7,984 nucleotides of DNA from Nitrospinaceae bacterium (GCA_029261615.1 JAJDAX010000013.1:1-7984), one strand, 5' to 3'; counted from the stretch's first letter, positions 1-7,540 are shown. A program made the numbers and translations. Notes: a model not told the origin generated them from the sequence alone.

Positions 1-87
1 GGCCGATTACACTTGAAACTACATCCGAATTAGAATAGTAATGAAAAAAGTTATTCTTTTCTCTTAAATCTATTTGGAGACAGTGCC

Positions 88-1167
88 ATGAAACGAGCAT
101 TGGTCATGTCTGGTGGTGGAGCACGGGGGTCCTTCCAGGTCGGGATGTTGGAGGAGCTTGTAATCAATCAGGGGTTAGACTTTGAAGTTATCCGGGGAGT
201 GAGTGTTGGAGCCCTGAATGCAGGTTTTCTGTCACAGGCCAAATTTATTGAGAACGATCCGGCATCTGTCGAAAATTTAAAAAATGAAGTCAGATCCTTG
301 AAAGATTTGTGGCTCAAAGACGTTGAGGGCAATCAAAGTGTCTATTCAAGCCGTGGAGGTTTTGCTGGCCTTATCGCAGGTGGGGATAGCCTGTTTTCGT
401 TAAAGCCCCTTCGCACACTTATGAAGGAAAAGCTTAATCTGGACAAATTAATAAACTCCAATCGCAAATTTAAAGTTGGGACGGTTTCACTGGTTTCCAG
501 CCTCTATAAAGAATGGGGGCCAAGGGACAACGAATTTTTTGAAAAAATAATGGCATCCGCTTCCATTCCCGTAGTATTTCCTTTTGTTGATGTACCCAGT
601 GAAGAAGATGTACTTGTCGATGGCGGCGTGCGCAATATGACACCCCTGTCCAGCGCCTTCAAGGAACAGCCCGATGAGATTTATGTACTGCTCACCAGCC
701 GGCTGAAAAAAACAACTGACGGTTTGCCTCCTTCAGGGGCTGAGCCTCACAGTTATAAAAAATGGGATGACAACTGGCTTGGCACAAGTGTCGGGGGCCT
801 GGATGTTCTGGAACGCACGCTGGATATTCTGACCGATGAAGTGTACCTGGAAGATTTGAATAGCGCGAAAAACTGGAATGCCGTTGCCTCTGCGATTGAG
901 GCATTAGCAAAAGTTCAGGCCAGCGCCCAGGGGATTCCGGAGGAGATCAATAAAGGTGTCGCCGATGTCATTAAAGCCCTGCAGGATGTGAAAAAACGGA
1001 ATGTAAAAATTCACGTTTTGGCGCCGCAGGTGTGGTTCGACGAAAACGCTGAAGAAGGAAATAAAAACTCTTCCACTAAATTTTCACCAAAGTTAATCGA
1101 AAAAGCCATCGAGCATGGGAGGCAAATTGCAGCGGACCGGAGCCTCTGGTTGATGGGGGGTAATTGA
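88..1167 (+). CDS. Patatin-like phospholipase family protein
   Basis: This is a 359-residue serine acyl hydrolase of the patatin family, expected to cleave acyl esters of phospholipids or related lipids with a Ser-Asp dyad. The oxyanion-hole glycine motif GGGARG is at residues 9-14. The nucleophile elbow GVSVG at 37-41 carries Ser39, and the catalytic Asp178 sits in DGG at 178-180, so the active site is complete. No signal peptide or membrane helix is visible and the catalytic domain begins at the N-terminus, so a cytosolic or peripheral membrane location is likely. The C-terminal third (about 210-359) matches nothing I recognise. The ATG is preceded by GGAG at 76-79 with 8-base spacing, and the GGGARG motif lies close behind it, which fixes the start. 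rtcB follows 79 bases downstream on the same strand. The lipid substrate cannot be predicted. It could be a housekeeping lipase or an effector-type enzyme; nothing nearby suggests secretion. Confidence 0.93.
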   Translation: MKRALVMSGGGARGSFQVGMLEELVINQGLDFEVIRGVSVGALNAGFLSQAKFIENDPASVENLKNEVRSLKDLWLKDVEGNQSVYSSRGGFAGLIAGGDSLFSLKPLRTLMKEKLNLDKLINSNRKFKVGTVSLVSSLYKEWGPRDNEFFEKIMASASIPVVFPFVDVPSEEDVLVDGGVRNMTPLSSAFKEQPDEIYVLLTSRLKKTTDGLPPSGAEPHSYKKWDDNWLGTSVGGLDVLERTLDILTDEVYLEDLNSAKNWNAVASAIEALAKVQASAQGIPEEINKGVADVIKALQDVKKRNVKIHVLAPQVWFDENAEEGNKNSSTKFSPKLIEKAIEHGRQIAADRSLWLMGGN

Positions 1168-1246
1168 AAGATATCCTTCAATCTTTGGAGCTAACCAGCA
1201 GTTGTTTATCTGCCTTGAAATTCGCCTTAACTAGGAATGTAAAATC

Positions 1247-2482
1247 ATGAGCCTCCAGAACTTTAACGTGATCAATTCCAAAGAGGGCGTTCATATCAAG
1301 GCATGGACCAAGGGGGTTCCGCTGGAAGAAGCAGCGGAACAACAGTTGAAGAATGTCGCGAAAATGCCATTTATTTATCGCCATGTCGCTGTTATGCCAG
1401 ACGTCCATTGGGGCTTAGGTGCGACCATCGGCAGTGTCATTCCTACTCTGGGCGCGATCATCCCTGCTGCTGTTGGTGTTGATATTGGTTGTGGCATGAT
1501 GGCGGTACAAACCAGTCTTAAGGCTGATGCATTGCCCGAGAATTTAAAAGAAATGCGGATCAACATTGAAAAAGCCGTTCCTCATGGCCGTACTAATAAC
1601 GGTGGTCATGGTGACCGGGGTGCGTGGTCAAACGTTCCTGACGCCCAGGTAAATGCCTGGGAAGATATGGAGGCAGACTTTAAGGGGATCGTAACCAAAC
1701 ATCCCAAAGTTGGAAAACGCGGCCCGAACCATGTCAACCATCTTGGAACACTCGGTGGTGGAAACCACTTTATCGAAGTGTGTCTGGATGAAGAGGACCA
1801 GGTCTGGTTCATGCTCCATAGTGGATCACGCGGAATTGGCAACCGGATCGGAACGTACTTCATCGAACTGGCCAAACAGGATATGCGCCGATGGTTTATC
1901 AATCTGCCCGACGCTAACCTGGCTTACTTTGCTGAAGGCAGCGACCATTTCGACGACTATGTTTTTGCTGTCAGTTGGGCGCAAAACTTTGCACGAATCA
2001 ACCGGGAGCTCATGATGCAGGCTGTCATCAAAGCAGTAGAGGGGACCTCCGGCATTCCACCTTTTGAGGCAAAAATCAAAGCCGTGAACTGCCATCACAA
2101 CTATGTGGAGAGGGAAAACCATTTTGGCCAGAACGTACTCGTTACCCGAAAAGGTGCCGTGCGTGCAAGAAAGGGCGACCTCGGCATTATTCCCGGCAGC
2201 ATGGGTGCGCGTTCTTTTATTGTTCGCGGACTGGGCAATGATGAAAGCTTTCATAGCTGCAGCCACGGAGCGGGAAGAACCATGTCCCGTGCCGCAGCAA
2301 AAAAGAAGTTCACTGTGCAGGACCACATTGATGCCACGCAAGGCGTTGAATGCCGAAAAGATGCCGACGTGATCGATGAAACACCTGCGGCATACAAGAG
2401 CATTGACGATGTGATGGAAGCCCAGAAAGACCTGGTGGAAATCGTGCACAAACTCCACCAGGTCGTTTGCGTTAAGGGTTAA
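1247..2482 (+). CDS. rtcB: RNA-splicing/repair ligase RtcB
   Basis: RtcB is a GTP- and Mn2+-dependent RNA ligase that joins RNA 2',3'-cyclic phosphate or 3'-phosphate ends to 5'-OH ends through a guanylylated histidine. In bacteria it is linked to RNA repair. The 411-residue length matches the short bacterial (E. coli-type) form. The metal-binding signature GVDIGCGM is at residues 77-84, with Asp79 and Cys82. GGGNHFIEV holds Asn173 and His174, LHSGSRGIGN holds His191, and NCHHN holds His283/His284. SHGAGR at 339-344 supplies His340, the expected guanylylation site. All key residues are therefore present. The ATG at 1247 is preceded by AGGA at 1233-1236 with a rather long 10-base spacing. I see no archease gene and no RtcR activator beside it. 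The neighbour upstream is a patatin-like phospholipase, which may share its transcript. Likely terminators follow within 50 bases. Confidence 0.97.
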   Translation: MSLQNFNVINSKEGVHIKAWTKGVPLEEAAEQQLKNVAKMPFIYRHVAVMPDVHWGLGATIGSVIPTLGAIIPAAVGVDIGCGMMAVQTSLKADALPENLKEMRINIEKAVPHGRTNNGGHGDRGAWSNVPDAQVNAWEDMEADFKGIVTKHPKVGKRGPNHVNHLGTLGGGNHFIEVCLDEEDQVWFMLHSGSRGIGNRIGTYFIELAKQDMRRWFINLPDANLAYFAEGSDHFDDYVFAVSWAQNFARINRELMMQAVIKAVEGTSGIPPFEAKIKAVNCHHNYVERENHFGQNVLVTRKGAVRARKGDLGIIPGSMGARSFIVRGLGNDESFHSCSHGAGRTMSRAAAKKKFTVQDHIDATQGVECRKDADVIDETPAAYKSIDDVMEAQKDLVEIVHKLHQVVCVKG

Positions 2483-2531
2483 AAATTATTTTCTTAAATA
2501 GAATAATGTTTTTCGACCATCAGTCGTTTTT
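2481..2531 (+). terminator. Probable rtcB transcription terminator region
   Basis: Two hairpins follow the rtcB stop codon. The first has the arms ATTATT (2485-2490) and AATAAT (2502-2507), with flanking A and T tracts that lengthen the stem across one mismatch, and it is followed by TTTTT at 2509-2513. The second has CGAC (2514-2517) and GTCG (2523-2526) around a five-base loop and is followed directly by TTTTT at 2527-2531. Both stems are weak, one because it is all A/T and the other because it is only four pairs. The T-runs lie on the plus-strand side, which suits termination of rtcB and not of the opposing gene. Confidence 0.35.
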
Positions 2532-2591
2532 GATTACATTGACCGATACAATTGAGTTAATTTTGATATCTGAGCCTGATGGGATAACAAT

Positions 2592-2610
2592 GCTTAAATA
2601 GTAGTTAAGC
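2592..2610. other. Small inverted repeat between convergent genes
   Basis: GCTTAA (2592-2597) and TTAAGC (2605-2610) form a perfect six-base-pair stem with a seven-base loop. It lies 11 bases after the stop codon of the minus-strand reductase gene and so could contribute to ending that operon. It has no convincing T-run on either strand and may simply be chance in AT-rich sequence. Confidence 0.25.
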
Positions 2611-2621
2611 TTGGGTTGGAT

Positions 2622-4289
2622 TCATTCACCCTGAGCCATTTTCCATGTTTTGTAAGCACCGGAAAGGTTTTTCACTTTGAATCCATTTAAATAAAGTTGC
2701 CGGCAGGCGAAATAGGATCGTTGGCCCGACTGGCAATACACGATAATTTCTTTTTCTTTTGGTAACTCCTGCATCCGCTCGTGTAATTCAGGGAGAGGAA
2801 TATGCAACGAAGGGTCTATGCATCCCTCGTCACGCTCGTTTTTGTCGCGAACGTCGAGTAGCACATCGCCTTTCCCCAGCAATGATTCAACCTCATCCCA
2901 GTGCGCGTTCTGAATGTCACCATGAACGACATGCTGGGCCACCATCCCCGCAAGGTTGACAGGATCTTTTGCAGAACCTATGGGTGGCGCATAAGCCAGT
3001 TCAAGTTCCTCAAGATCGTGCACGGTCATCCCTGCTTTTATCGCCGTCGCAAGCACATCAATTCTTTTATCGACGCCGTCTTTCCCAAGAGCCTGAGCAC
3101 CAAGAAGTTTGCCCGACTCAGGATCAAACAAAACCTTCAGGGCAATTGGATGCGCGCCTGGATAATAAGTCGCATGCGACGCAGGGTGCAGGTAAACTTT
3201 ATCGTACGGAATATTCAATCTCTTTAAAGTTTTTTCACTGGCTCCGGTGCAGGCAGCGACGCAATCGAAAATCCGCAACACGGCAGTGCCCAGCGTTCCC
3301 GGATATTTCATAACACCGCCAAATATATTTTCAGCGACCATTCGCCCCTGCCGGTTGGCTGGCCCCGCCAGCGGAACCATCACGTTTTCACCCGTCACAA
3401 AATCCCGCACTTCTATCGCATCGCCAATAGCCCAGATATTCGGGTCGCTCGTGCGCAGGGTGTCATTAACCACAATCCCTCCGCGTGCACCAATTTGCAA
3501 ACCTGCTTGCTTTGCCAGTTGAGATTCAGGGCGCACGCCGATACCCAAAATCACTAAATCGGTTGGCAATCGTTTTCCACTACTGAGTACCACAACCGTC
3601 TGCCCTGACTCCTCTGCCTGGAGAGTGTCAAAATGAGACACCCCGTCACCAAGATGGAGATCAACATTGTTTTGTTTTAATTCCTGATGAAGTCCGGCAG
3701 CCATTTCCGGGTCAAAAGGGGACATCACTTGAGGCAATGCTTCCACAATGGCCACCTTAAGGCAACGCCTGTGCAGTTGCTCAGCTATTTCCAGACCAAT
3801 GAAGCCACCTCCGACGATTACCGCCCGTTTGGTTTCGGGTTGGTTGACTCTTTCCAAAATGGCTTCAGCGTCGGGTATAGACCTTAACGAAAAATGGGAA
3901 GGGTGATGGATCCCAGGAATTGGGGGTTTGATCGGGCTCGCACCTGTGGATATGATTAATGCGTCGTAATACTCCGTATATTCTTTTCCACTATCGCTAT
4001 CTAGTACACGAACAAGTTTTTCTGTGGGATTTATTTCAATGACCTCAGAATTAATGCGTACGTCCAGATTAAAACGTGACCGCAATCCTTCTGGTGTTTG
4101 AACCAACAGGTCAGACTTCTCAGTGATTTCTCCACCGATGAAATAAGGAAGTCCACAATTTGCAAAAGAAACATGAGGGCCTCGCTCAAAAAGAATGATC
4201 TCCGCTTCTTCAGATATACGTCTCGAATGGGCGGCTGCTGTTGCCCCACCTGCAACACCGCCGATGATCAATATTCGCTTTTCTTTCAT
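2622..4289 (-). CDS. CoA-disulfide/persulfide reductase with C-terminal rhodanese domain
   Basis: This 555-residue FAD- and NAD(P)H-dependent enzyme belongs to the CoA-disulfide reductase-rhodanese fusion type. Characterised relatives reduce CoA-disulfide, CoA-persulfide, polysulfide or elemental sulfur. The FAD-binding Rossmann motif is at residues 9-20 (GGVAGGATAAAH region). SFANCGLPY at 41-49 carries Cys45, the single redox cysteine typical of this group. The NAD(P)H-binding motif VIVGGGFIGLEIAE is at 157-170 and the second FAD contact WAIGDA at 286-291. A dimerisation domain follows (about 325-450), with YAPPIGSAKDPVN at 433-445. The rhodanese domain spans about 460-552 and has the active loop CQSGQRS with Cys519, so the sulfur-carrying cysteine is intact. 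No signal peptide is present, so it is cytosolic. The ATG has GGAGG five bases upstream. It lies 29 bases after a PAS histidine kinase gene and appears to be last in the operon. The family is secure; the true substrate is not determined by sequence. Confidence 0.94.
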   Translation of the reverse strand: MKEKRILIIGGVAGGATAAAHSRRISEEAEIILFERGPHVSFANCGLPYFIGGEITEKSDLLVQTPEGLRSRFNLDVRINSEVIEINPTEKLVRVLDSDSGKEYTEYYDALIISTGASPIKPPIPGIHHPSHFSLRSIPDAEAILERVNQPETKRAVIVGGGFIGLEIAEQLHRRCLKVAIVEALPQVMSPFDPEMAAGLHQELKQNNVDLHLGDGVSHFDTLQAEESGQTVVVLSSGKRLPTDLVILGIGVRPESQLAKQAGLQIGARGGIVVNDTLRTSDPNIWAIGDAIEVRDFVTGENVMVPLAGPANRQGRMVAENIFGGVMKYPGTLGTAVLRIFDCVAACTGASEKTLKRLNIPYDKVYLHPASHATYYPGAHPIALKVLFDPESGKLLGAQALGKDGVDKRIDVLATAIKAGMTVHDLEELELAYAPPIGSAKDPVNLAGMVAQHVVHGDIQNAHWDEVESLLGKGDVLLDVRDKNERDEGCIDPSLHIPLPELHERMQELPKEKEIIVYCQSGQRSYFACRQLYLNGFKVKNLSGAYKTWKMAQGE

Positions 4290-4318
4290 GTTGTCCTCCG
4301 GCGATTAATTTTCAGGTG

Positions 4319-5464
4319 TCAGATAAATCGTTTTGCCTTTGAAACGGACTTGGCAGGAAAAGAAATGGAAACCGTCGTTCCCTGCCCTTCTTGCGATTTC
4401 AATTCAATATGGCCACCATATTTTTCTACCAGACGTTGCGTGATACTAAGGCCAAGCCCCGTTCCTTCTCCCTGCATCTTAGTGGTAAAAAACGGGTTGA
4501 AAACTTTCCTCAAAGTTTCACGAGCCATCCCAGGACCATTATCACTAATGATAATAGTGAGTAATCCGTTTGATTCTCTCCCATAAATTTTAAGCTTCCC
4601 GCAGCCCTTCATGGCCTGGACTGCATTATTTAAAATATTCACCCAAATTTGCTGAATCTCCTCAAAGTCTCCTTCTACCTTTGGAAGCGGGGATATATCC
4701 TTTTCAATTTCGATGGACTTTTCCTTAAGAGGAAGAAGAGTTAAGTTTAAGGCTTTGCACAGGGTTTCTTCAACATCAATTAAAGAAGACGTTCCGGAAC
4801 CTTTGCTCTGCACATAACCTGAAAACTCTGAAAACTTTTTTCCTATTTTTGATGAAAGTTCAGCCACCCGGGACGCATAATGTTGAATTTTCTCCATATC
4901 CTTCTCTTTTTCCATCGCCTCGGCAAAACTTAAAATGGAGTGAAGTGGATTGCTTATTTCATGCGAAATTCCCGCAACCAGTGTTTTTAGACCCGCAATA
5001 TTTTCAGCCTGGGTCATGCGGTCAAGAAAATGCTTTTCTTTTGTGAGGTCATTAAAAATCAGCCCCCTGTAATCCTCTCCATTTAACTCCAGATCAAAAA
5101 CCTGATACGTGAAAATTTTTTCACCCAAAGTGATAACCGACGGCGGATTCTCCGGCTTATTATTATGATTAACACCTTTCAAAGGATCCCGTGTATCTAT
5201 ACTTGACGAAAAATTCGCGCGTGCTTCTTTATGAGAGATTTGTTCTGCAGGGTAAAGTTTTCCTCTCAGTTCACATTCTAAAAACTCCCACTGTTCTTTT
5301 GAGATTCCCAATATTTGCCCTAACGGTCTTCCTTTAAAATCTGCCGACCGCCTTCCCTTAAATTTTCCGAACCCGGTATTGGCAAACACCACTTCCAGGT
5401 TCTGATTCACTACTAGAATCAGGTTGTTTATTTCGGAGATGATAGATTCGTGAAGTTCAGCCAA
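4319..5464 (-). CDS. Soluble PAS-domain sensor histidine kinase
   Basis: Counting from a TTG start, this is a 381-residue kinase. A PAS domain covers about residues 3-140, with an NNLILVVNQNLEVVFAN core near the start and a long poorly conserved insert at about 75-110. The dimerisation/phosphoacceptor helix has GISHEISNPLHS with His168. The ATPase domain has the N-box NILNNAVQA (276-284), DNGPGM (308-313), FNPFFTTK (322-329) and GEGTGLGLS (332-340), so it should be active. No membrane helix is seen, so it senses in the cytosol. The reading frame stays open to an ATG at 5773, but everything above 5498 is the out-of-frame shadow of the cytochrome c gene. TTG at 5464 has AGG six bases upstream and begins just before the PAS domain. 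ATG at 5593 is the alternative and would overlap the cytochrome gene by 95 bases. It lies between the cytochrome and reductase genes, and no receiver domain is attached, so a separate receiver protein is needed. Confidence 0.9.
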   Translation of the reverse strand: MAELHESIISEINNLILVVNQNLEVVFANTGFGKFKGRRSADFKGRPLGQILGISKEQWEFLECELRGKLYPAEQISHKEARANFSSSIDTRDPLKGVNHNNKPENPPSVITLGEKIFTYQVFDLELNGEDYRGLIFNDLTKEKHFLDRMTQAENIAGLKTLVAGISHEISNPLHSILSFAEAMEKEKDMEKIQHYASRVAELSSKIGKKFSEFSGYVQSKGSGTSSLIDVEETLCKALNLTLLPLKEKSIEIEKDISPLPKVEGDFEEIQQIWVNILNNAVQAMKGCGKLKIYGRESNGLLTIIISDNGPGMARETLRKVFNPFFTTKMQGEGTGLGLSITQRLVEKYGGHIELKSQEGQGTTVSISFPAKSVSKAKRFI

Positions 5465-5470
5465 GGGGCA

Positions 5471-5476
5471 CCTGCC
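5471..5476 (-). promoter_or_regulatory. Shine-Dalgarno-like site deciding the TTG start of the PAS kinase
   Basis: On the minus strand GGCAGG ends six bases before the TTG at 5464. It is a modest match to the ribosome binding site, weaker than the GGAG or GGAGG sites of the other genes on this strand. It supports a start inside the 34-base gap after the cytochrome stop codon and not a start deep within the cytochrome gene. Confidence 0.4.
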
Positions 5477-5498
5477 AGAGTTCAGTTGATAAAAATCG

Positions 5499-6200
5499 TT
5501 ATTGGGTGAACTGGCGGATATATAAAATAATCTGCCAGATTGATTCTTCACTAAAGTTGCCAAATGCTGGCATTCCTGTTCCTTCGGAACCATTTTTAAT
5601 GATCCAGAATATTTGTCCGTCCGAAACCGAGTCCATTGTTTCAGCACAAGTGAAATTCCTGGGTGGTGGAACCAGAGCCGCCCCCATTTGACCCAGGCCA
5701 TCCCCGCCACTTCCATGGCACAAAACACAAGAGGGTTCCGCATTTTGCTGGTAAAGCAAACGCCCTTGCTCAATATTTTCCGGATTCTGCTCTAACGGAT
5801 TATTCAACTCTAAAAACGAACGAGGCGCAGTCGCCGTTTTTCGTTCCTGGGGACATTGTGCTGTTGATAGAGAATCCGATTGATGATGCCTCCCCATCAT
5901 GCCATGCCTTCCCCGGTGGCGACCTTGCATACATCCCATATCGCCAGGAGGCATTGCCTCCGGGCCGCATCCACCCTGCCGATGAGCATATTGATCGTAT
6001 AAATTTGATTTCGCTGCAAACTGAGGACCTTCAGATGTAGACCAAACCCTCTCGTTCTTTTCAAGCCGGCACATGTTCTCCTTCTCCAAATCACAATCCA
6101 TTTTGGCATGAGAATGGGTTGCGCCCAGGGCCAGGGACAACAAGATCAACCACCCCAACCCCTTATAAACTAGATTATTTTTCAGTATTGGCGAATTCAT
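5499..6200 (-). CDS. Exported monohaem cytochrome c with Cys/Met/His-rich N-terminal region
   Basis: This 233-residue protein is a periplasmic or membrane-tethered class I cytochrome c. A signal sequence is evident: Lys-containing n-region, hydrophobic WLILLSLALGA at 17-27, and a likely cut after THSHA (residue 32). The haem motif CVLCH is at 158-162. GTGMPAFG at 208-215 gives Met210 as the likely sixth haem ligand. The domain spans about 142-232 and ends with the usual hydrophobic-aromatic helix. Between signal and haem domain are about 110 unusual residues with cysteines at 36, 44, 78, 90 and 116. Residues 83-106 form a Met/His-rich stretch (M83, M88, M91, H95, H99, M101, M102, H105, H106), which suggests metal binding. 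I do not recognise this part. The ATG has GGAGG with seven-base spacing. The gene lies between two histidine kinase genes, with gaps of 40 and 34 bases. The electron partners are unknown. Confidence 0.92.
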   Translation of the reverse strand: MNSPILKNNLVYKGLGWLILLSLALGATHSHAKMDCDLEKENMCRLEKNERVWSTSEGPQFAAKSNLYDQYAHRQGGCGPEAMPPGDMGCMQGRHRGRHGMMGRHHQSDSLSTAQCPQERKTATAPRSFLELNNPLEQNPENIEQGRLLYQQNAEPSCVLCHGSGGDGLGQMGAALVPPPRNFTCAETMDSVSDGQIFWIIKNGSEGTGMPAFGNFSEESIWQIILYIRQFTQ

Positions 6201-6240
6201 TTTCCCTCCTCCTTGAAATTTCTATTAAAGAAAATATTCG

Positions 6241-7533
6241 CTAGTCCATAGGAAGGGTAAAAAAGAACGTGCTTCCCTCATTTAGCTTGCTGGAAGTCCC
6301 AATGTTACCGCCATGCAACTGAACCAGTTTTTTTGCGATAGCAAGCCCAAGGCCTGTTGATTTTTCGCCTCCTGTCGGCCGTGCTGAGAGGGTTTGAAAC
6401 TCCTTGAACAGCAACTTTTGATCCTCTTCAGAAATTCCAGGCCCCTGATCCTGCACTGAAAAACGAACATTGCTCCCATCAGATTCCGTTGTCACAACTA
6501 CTTTCGTTTCTGGTTGAGAAAATTTAATAGCATTCGTCAGGAAATTCCCAATCACCTGCGTGATCGCGCTACTATCAAATGAAATGGGAGGAATATTCCC
6601 CAGGTTCTGAACCAGGCAAATATTTTTCTTATCTGCAAACAATTCACTCAGTTCAATTTGTTGCCGGACAATTGCATTAAGGTCCTGAACATTTTTTTCC
6701 AATTCAATTTTCCCACTTTCAATCTTGGAAACATCGAGAAGGTTTTCCAGCAAATTTTTCATAAAGTCGCTGGCATTGAATATTTTTTCAAGCAATTCCG
6801 TTTGCTTGGCGTTGACAACTCCGACGCTACCTTCCTTCATGACCTCGCTAAAGGACCGGATCAGGTATAGCGGGTTACGCAGATCATGTGATGCAATCCC
6901 GAGGAATTTATTTTTCAATTCATTCAGGGTTTTCAACTCATCATTTTTTCTTTTAATATCCTCTTCTCTCTGGCGCGCAACAATAGCGTCCCCAATCAGG
7001 CCGCCGATAGAAAGAAGGATCTCCTGACTCCGGCAATACCACGGCGGGTTCTCGTCGGTATAAAGAAACAGGACCCCAAGAGTTTTACCCGAGCTTTTTA
7101 AAGGGACAATATAATGACCATGCGATGTCATCCCTTCAAACCTGTTCTCATGCCGACTGTCTGAAAAACAGTTGTTGCTGATAATCATTTCTCCGGAGAC
7201 AACTGCACGCCCGCATAGGCAGTTGCCATACGGGATTTCTTTTTCTTTTTCGAGAAACTCTTCCGAGAACTCTCCAATTGTGCTGAACAGGCGAAGAACA
7301 CGCCGCTCCTCGTCCGCAAGGAAGATCCCTGCCTTGTACTCAACTTCCAACTCGCGAAACCGGGTCAGCGTGATCATCACCTTTTCCAACATGTCCTGAA
7401 ACCCTTCTGCGTTGTGCAGAATTTTCGCAACTTCATGGAGTACCCTGTATTCCTCGGTGCGCTGGCGAATTTCTTGCTCAGCAGAATCGATTTCATCCAT
7501 GCTTTTTTCAATTTTGTTGGCAGGTTCCGTCAC
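6241..7533 (-). CDS. Soluble GAF-domain sensor histidine kinase
   Basis: This is a 430-residue kinase with no membrane helices. A short coiled-coil-like N-terminus (about 8-30) leads into a GAF domain at about 30-190. The GAF domain carries the segment GNCLCGRAVVSGE (103-115, Cys105 and Cys107), a further Cys122, and HGHYIVPL at 138-145. After a helical linker, the phosphoacceptor motif ASHDLRNPL has His216. The ATPase domain has VIGNFLTNAIKFS (327-339), DQGPGI (362-367) and STGLGLAIAKKL (392-403). All catalytic motifs are complete. The start codon is GTG. It is chosen because GGAG sits seven bases upstream and because it lies 15 bases after the DUF2892 stop, suggesting coupled translation; the next in-frame ATG is 11 codons in. 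The cytochrome c gene follows 40 bases later. What the GAF domain senses cannot be told. The cognate regulator may be the receiver protein encoded at the window edge. Confidence 0.95.
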   Translation of the reverse strand: MTEPANKIEKSMDEIDSAEQEIRQRTEEYRVLHEVAKILHNAEGFQDMLEKVMITLTRFRELEVEYKAGIFLADEERRVLRLFSTIGEFSEEFLEKEKEIPYGNCLCGRAVVSGEMIISNNCFSDSRHENRFEGMTSHGHYIVPLKSSGKTLGVLFLYTDENPPWYCRSQEILLSIGGLIGDAIVARQREEDIKRKNDELKTLNELKNKFLGIASHDLRNPLYLIRSFSEVMKEGSVGVVNAKQTELLEKIFNASDFMKNLLENLLDVSKIESGKIELEKNVQDLNAIVRQQIELSELFADKKNICLVQNLGNIPPISFDSSAITQVIGNFLTNAIKFSQPETKVVVTTESDGSNVRFSVQDQGPGISEEDQKLLFKEFQTLSARPTGGEKSTGLGLAIAKKLVQLHGGNIGTSSKLNEGSTFFFTLPMD

Positions 7534-7540
7534 TTTGCAT

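Noticed and set aside
31..36. Possible -10 box TAGAAT before the patatin gene
   Set aside because: The hexamer is good, but TTGAAA at 13-18 is only 12 bases away and the hexamer at the right distance (TTACAC, 7-12) matches poorly, so no credible -35/-10 pair is formed.
32..57. Inverted repeat AGAATA/TATTCT followed by T-rich sequence before the patatin gene
   Set aside because: The stem has only six mostly A/T pairs around a 14-base loop, and the upstream gene it might terminate is outside the window.
1167..1186. Inverted repeat AAAGAT/ATCTTT at the patatin stop codon
   Set aside because: Six weak pairs with no following T-run, so it does not look like a terminator.
1237..1242. Start-stop mini-ORF (ATG TAA) just before rtcB
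   Set aside because: It shares the AGGA site but is too close to it for efficient initiation, and such six-base patterns are common by chance.
1215..1243. TTGAAA and TGTAAA with 17-base spacing in front of rtcB
   Set aside because: Transcription would start at or beyond the rtcB ATG, which is incompatible with the observed ribosome binding site.
1826..2458. 210-codon open frame on the minus strand inside rtcB
   Set aside because: It lies opposite a fully conserved rtcB, has no recognisable motif and no ribosome binding context; it is a shadow frame.
4098..4586. 162-codon plus-strand frame spanning the reductase/kinase junction
   Set aside because: It is antisense to two well-supported genes and its translation has no domain character.
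5499..5773. N-terminal extension of the PAS kinase as a true second reading of the cytochrome gene (overlapping genes)
   Set aside because: The extra residues show no domain pattern and are explained as a shadow of the cytochrome coding sequence; a downstream TTG with an AGG site gives a complete kinase.
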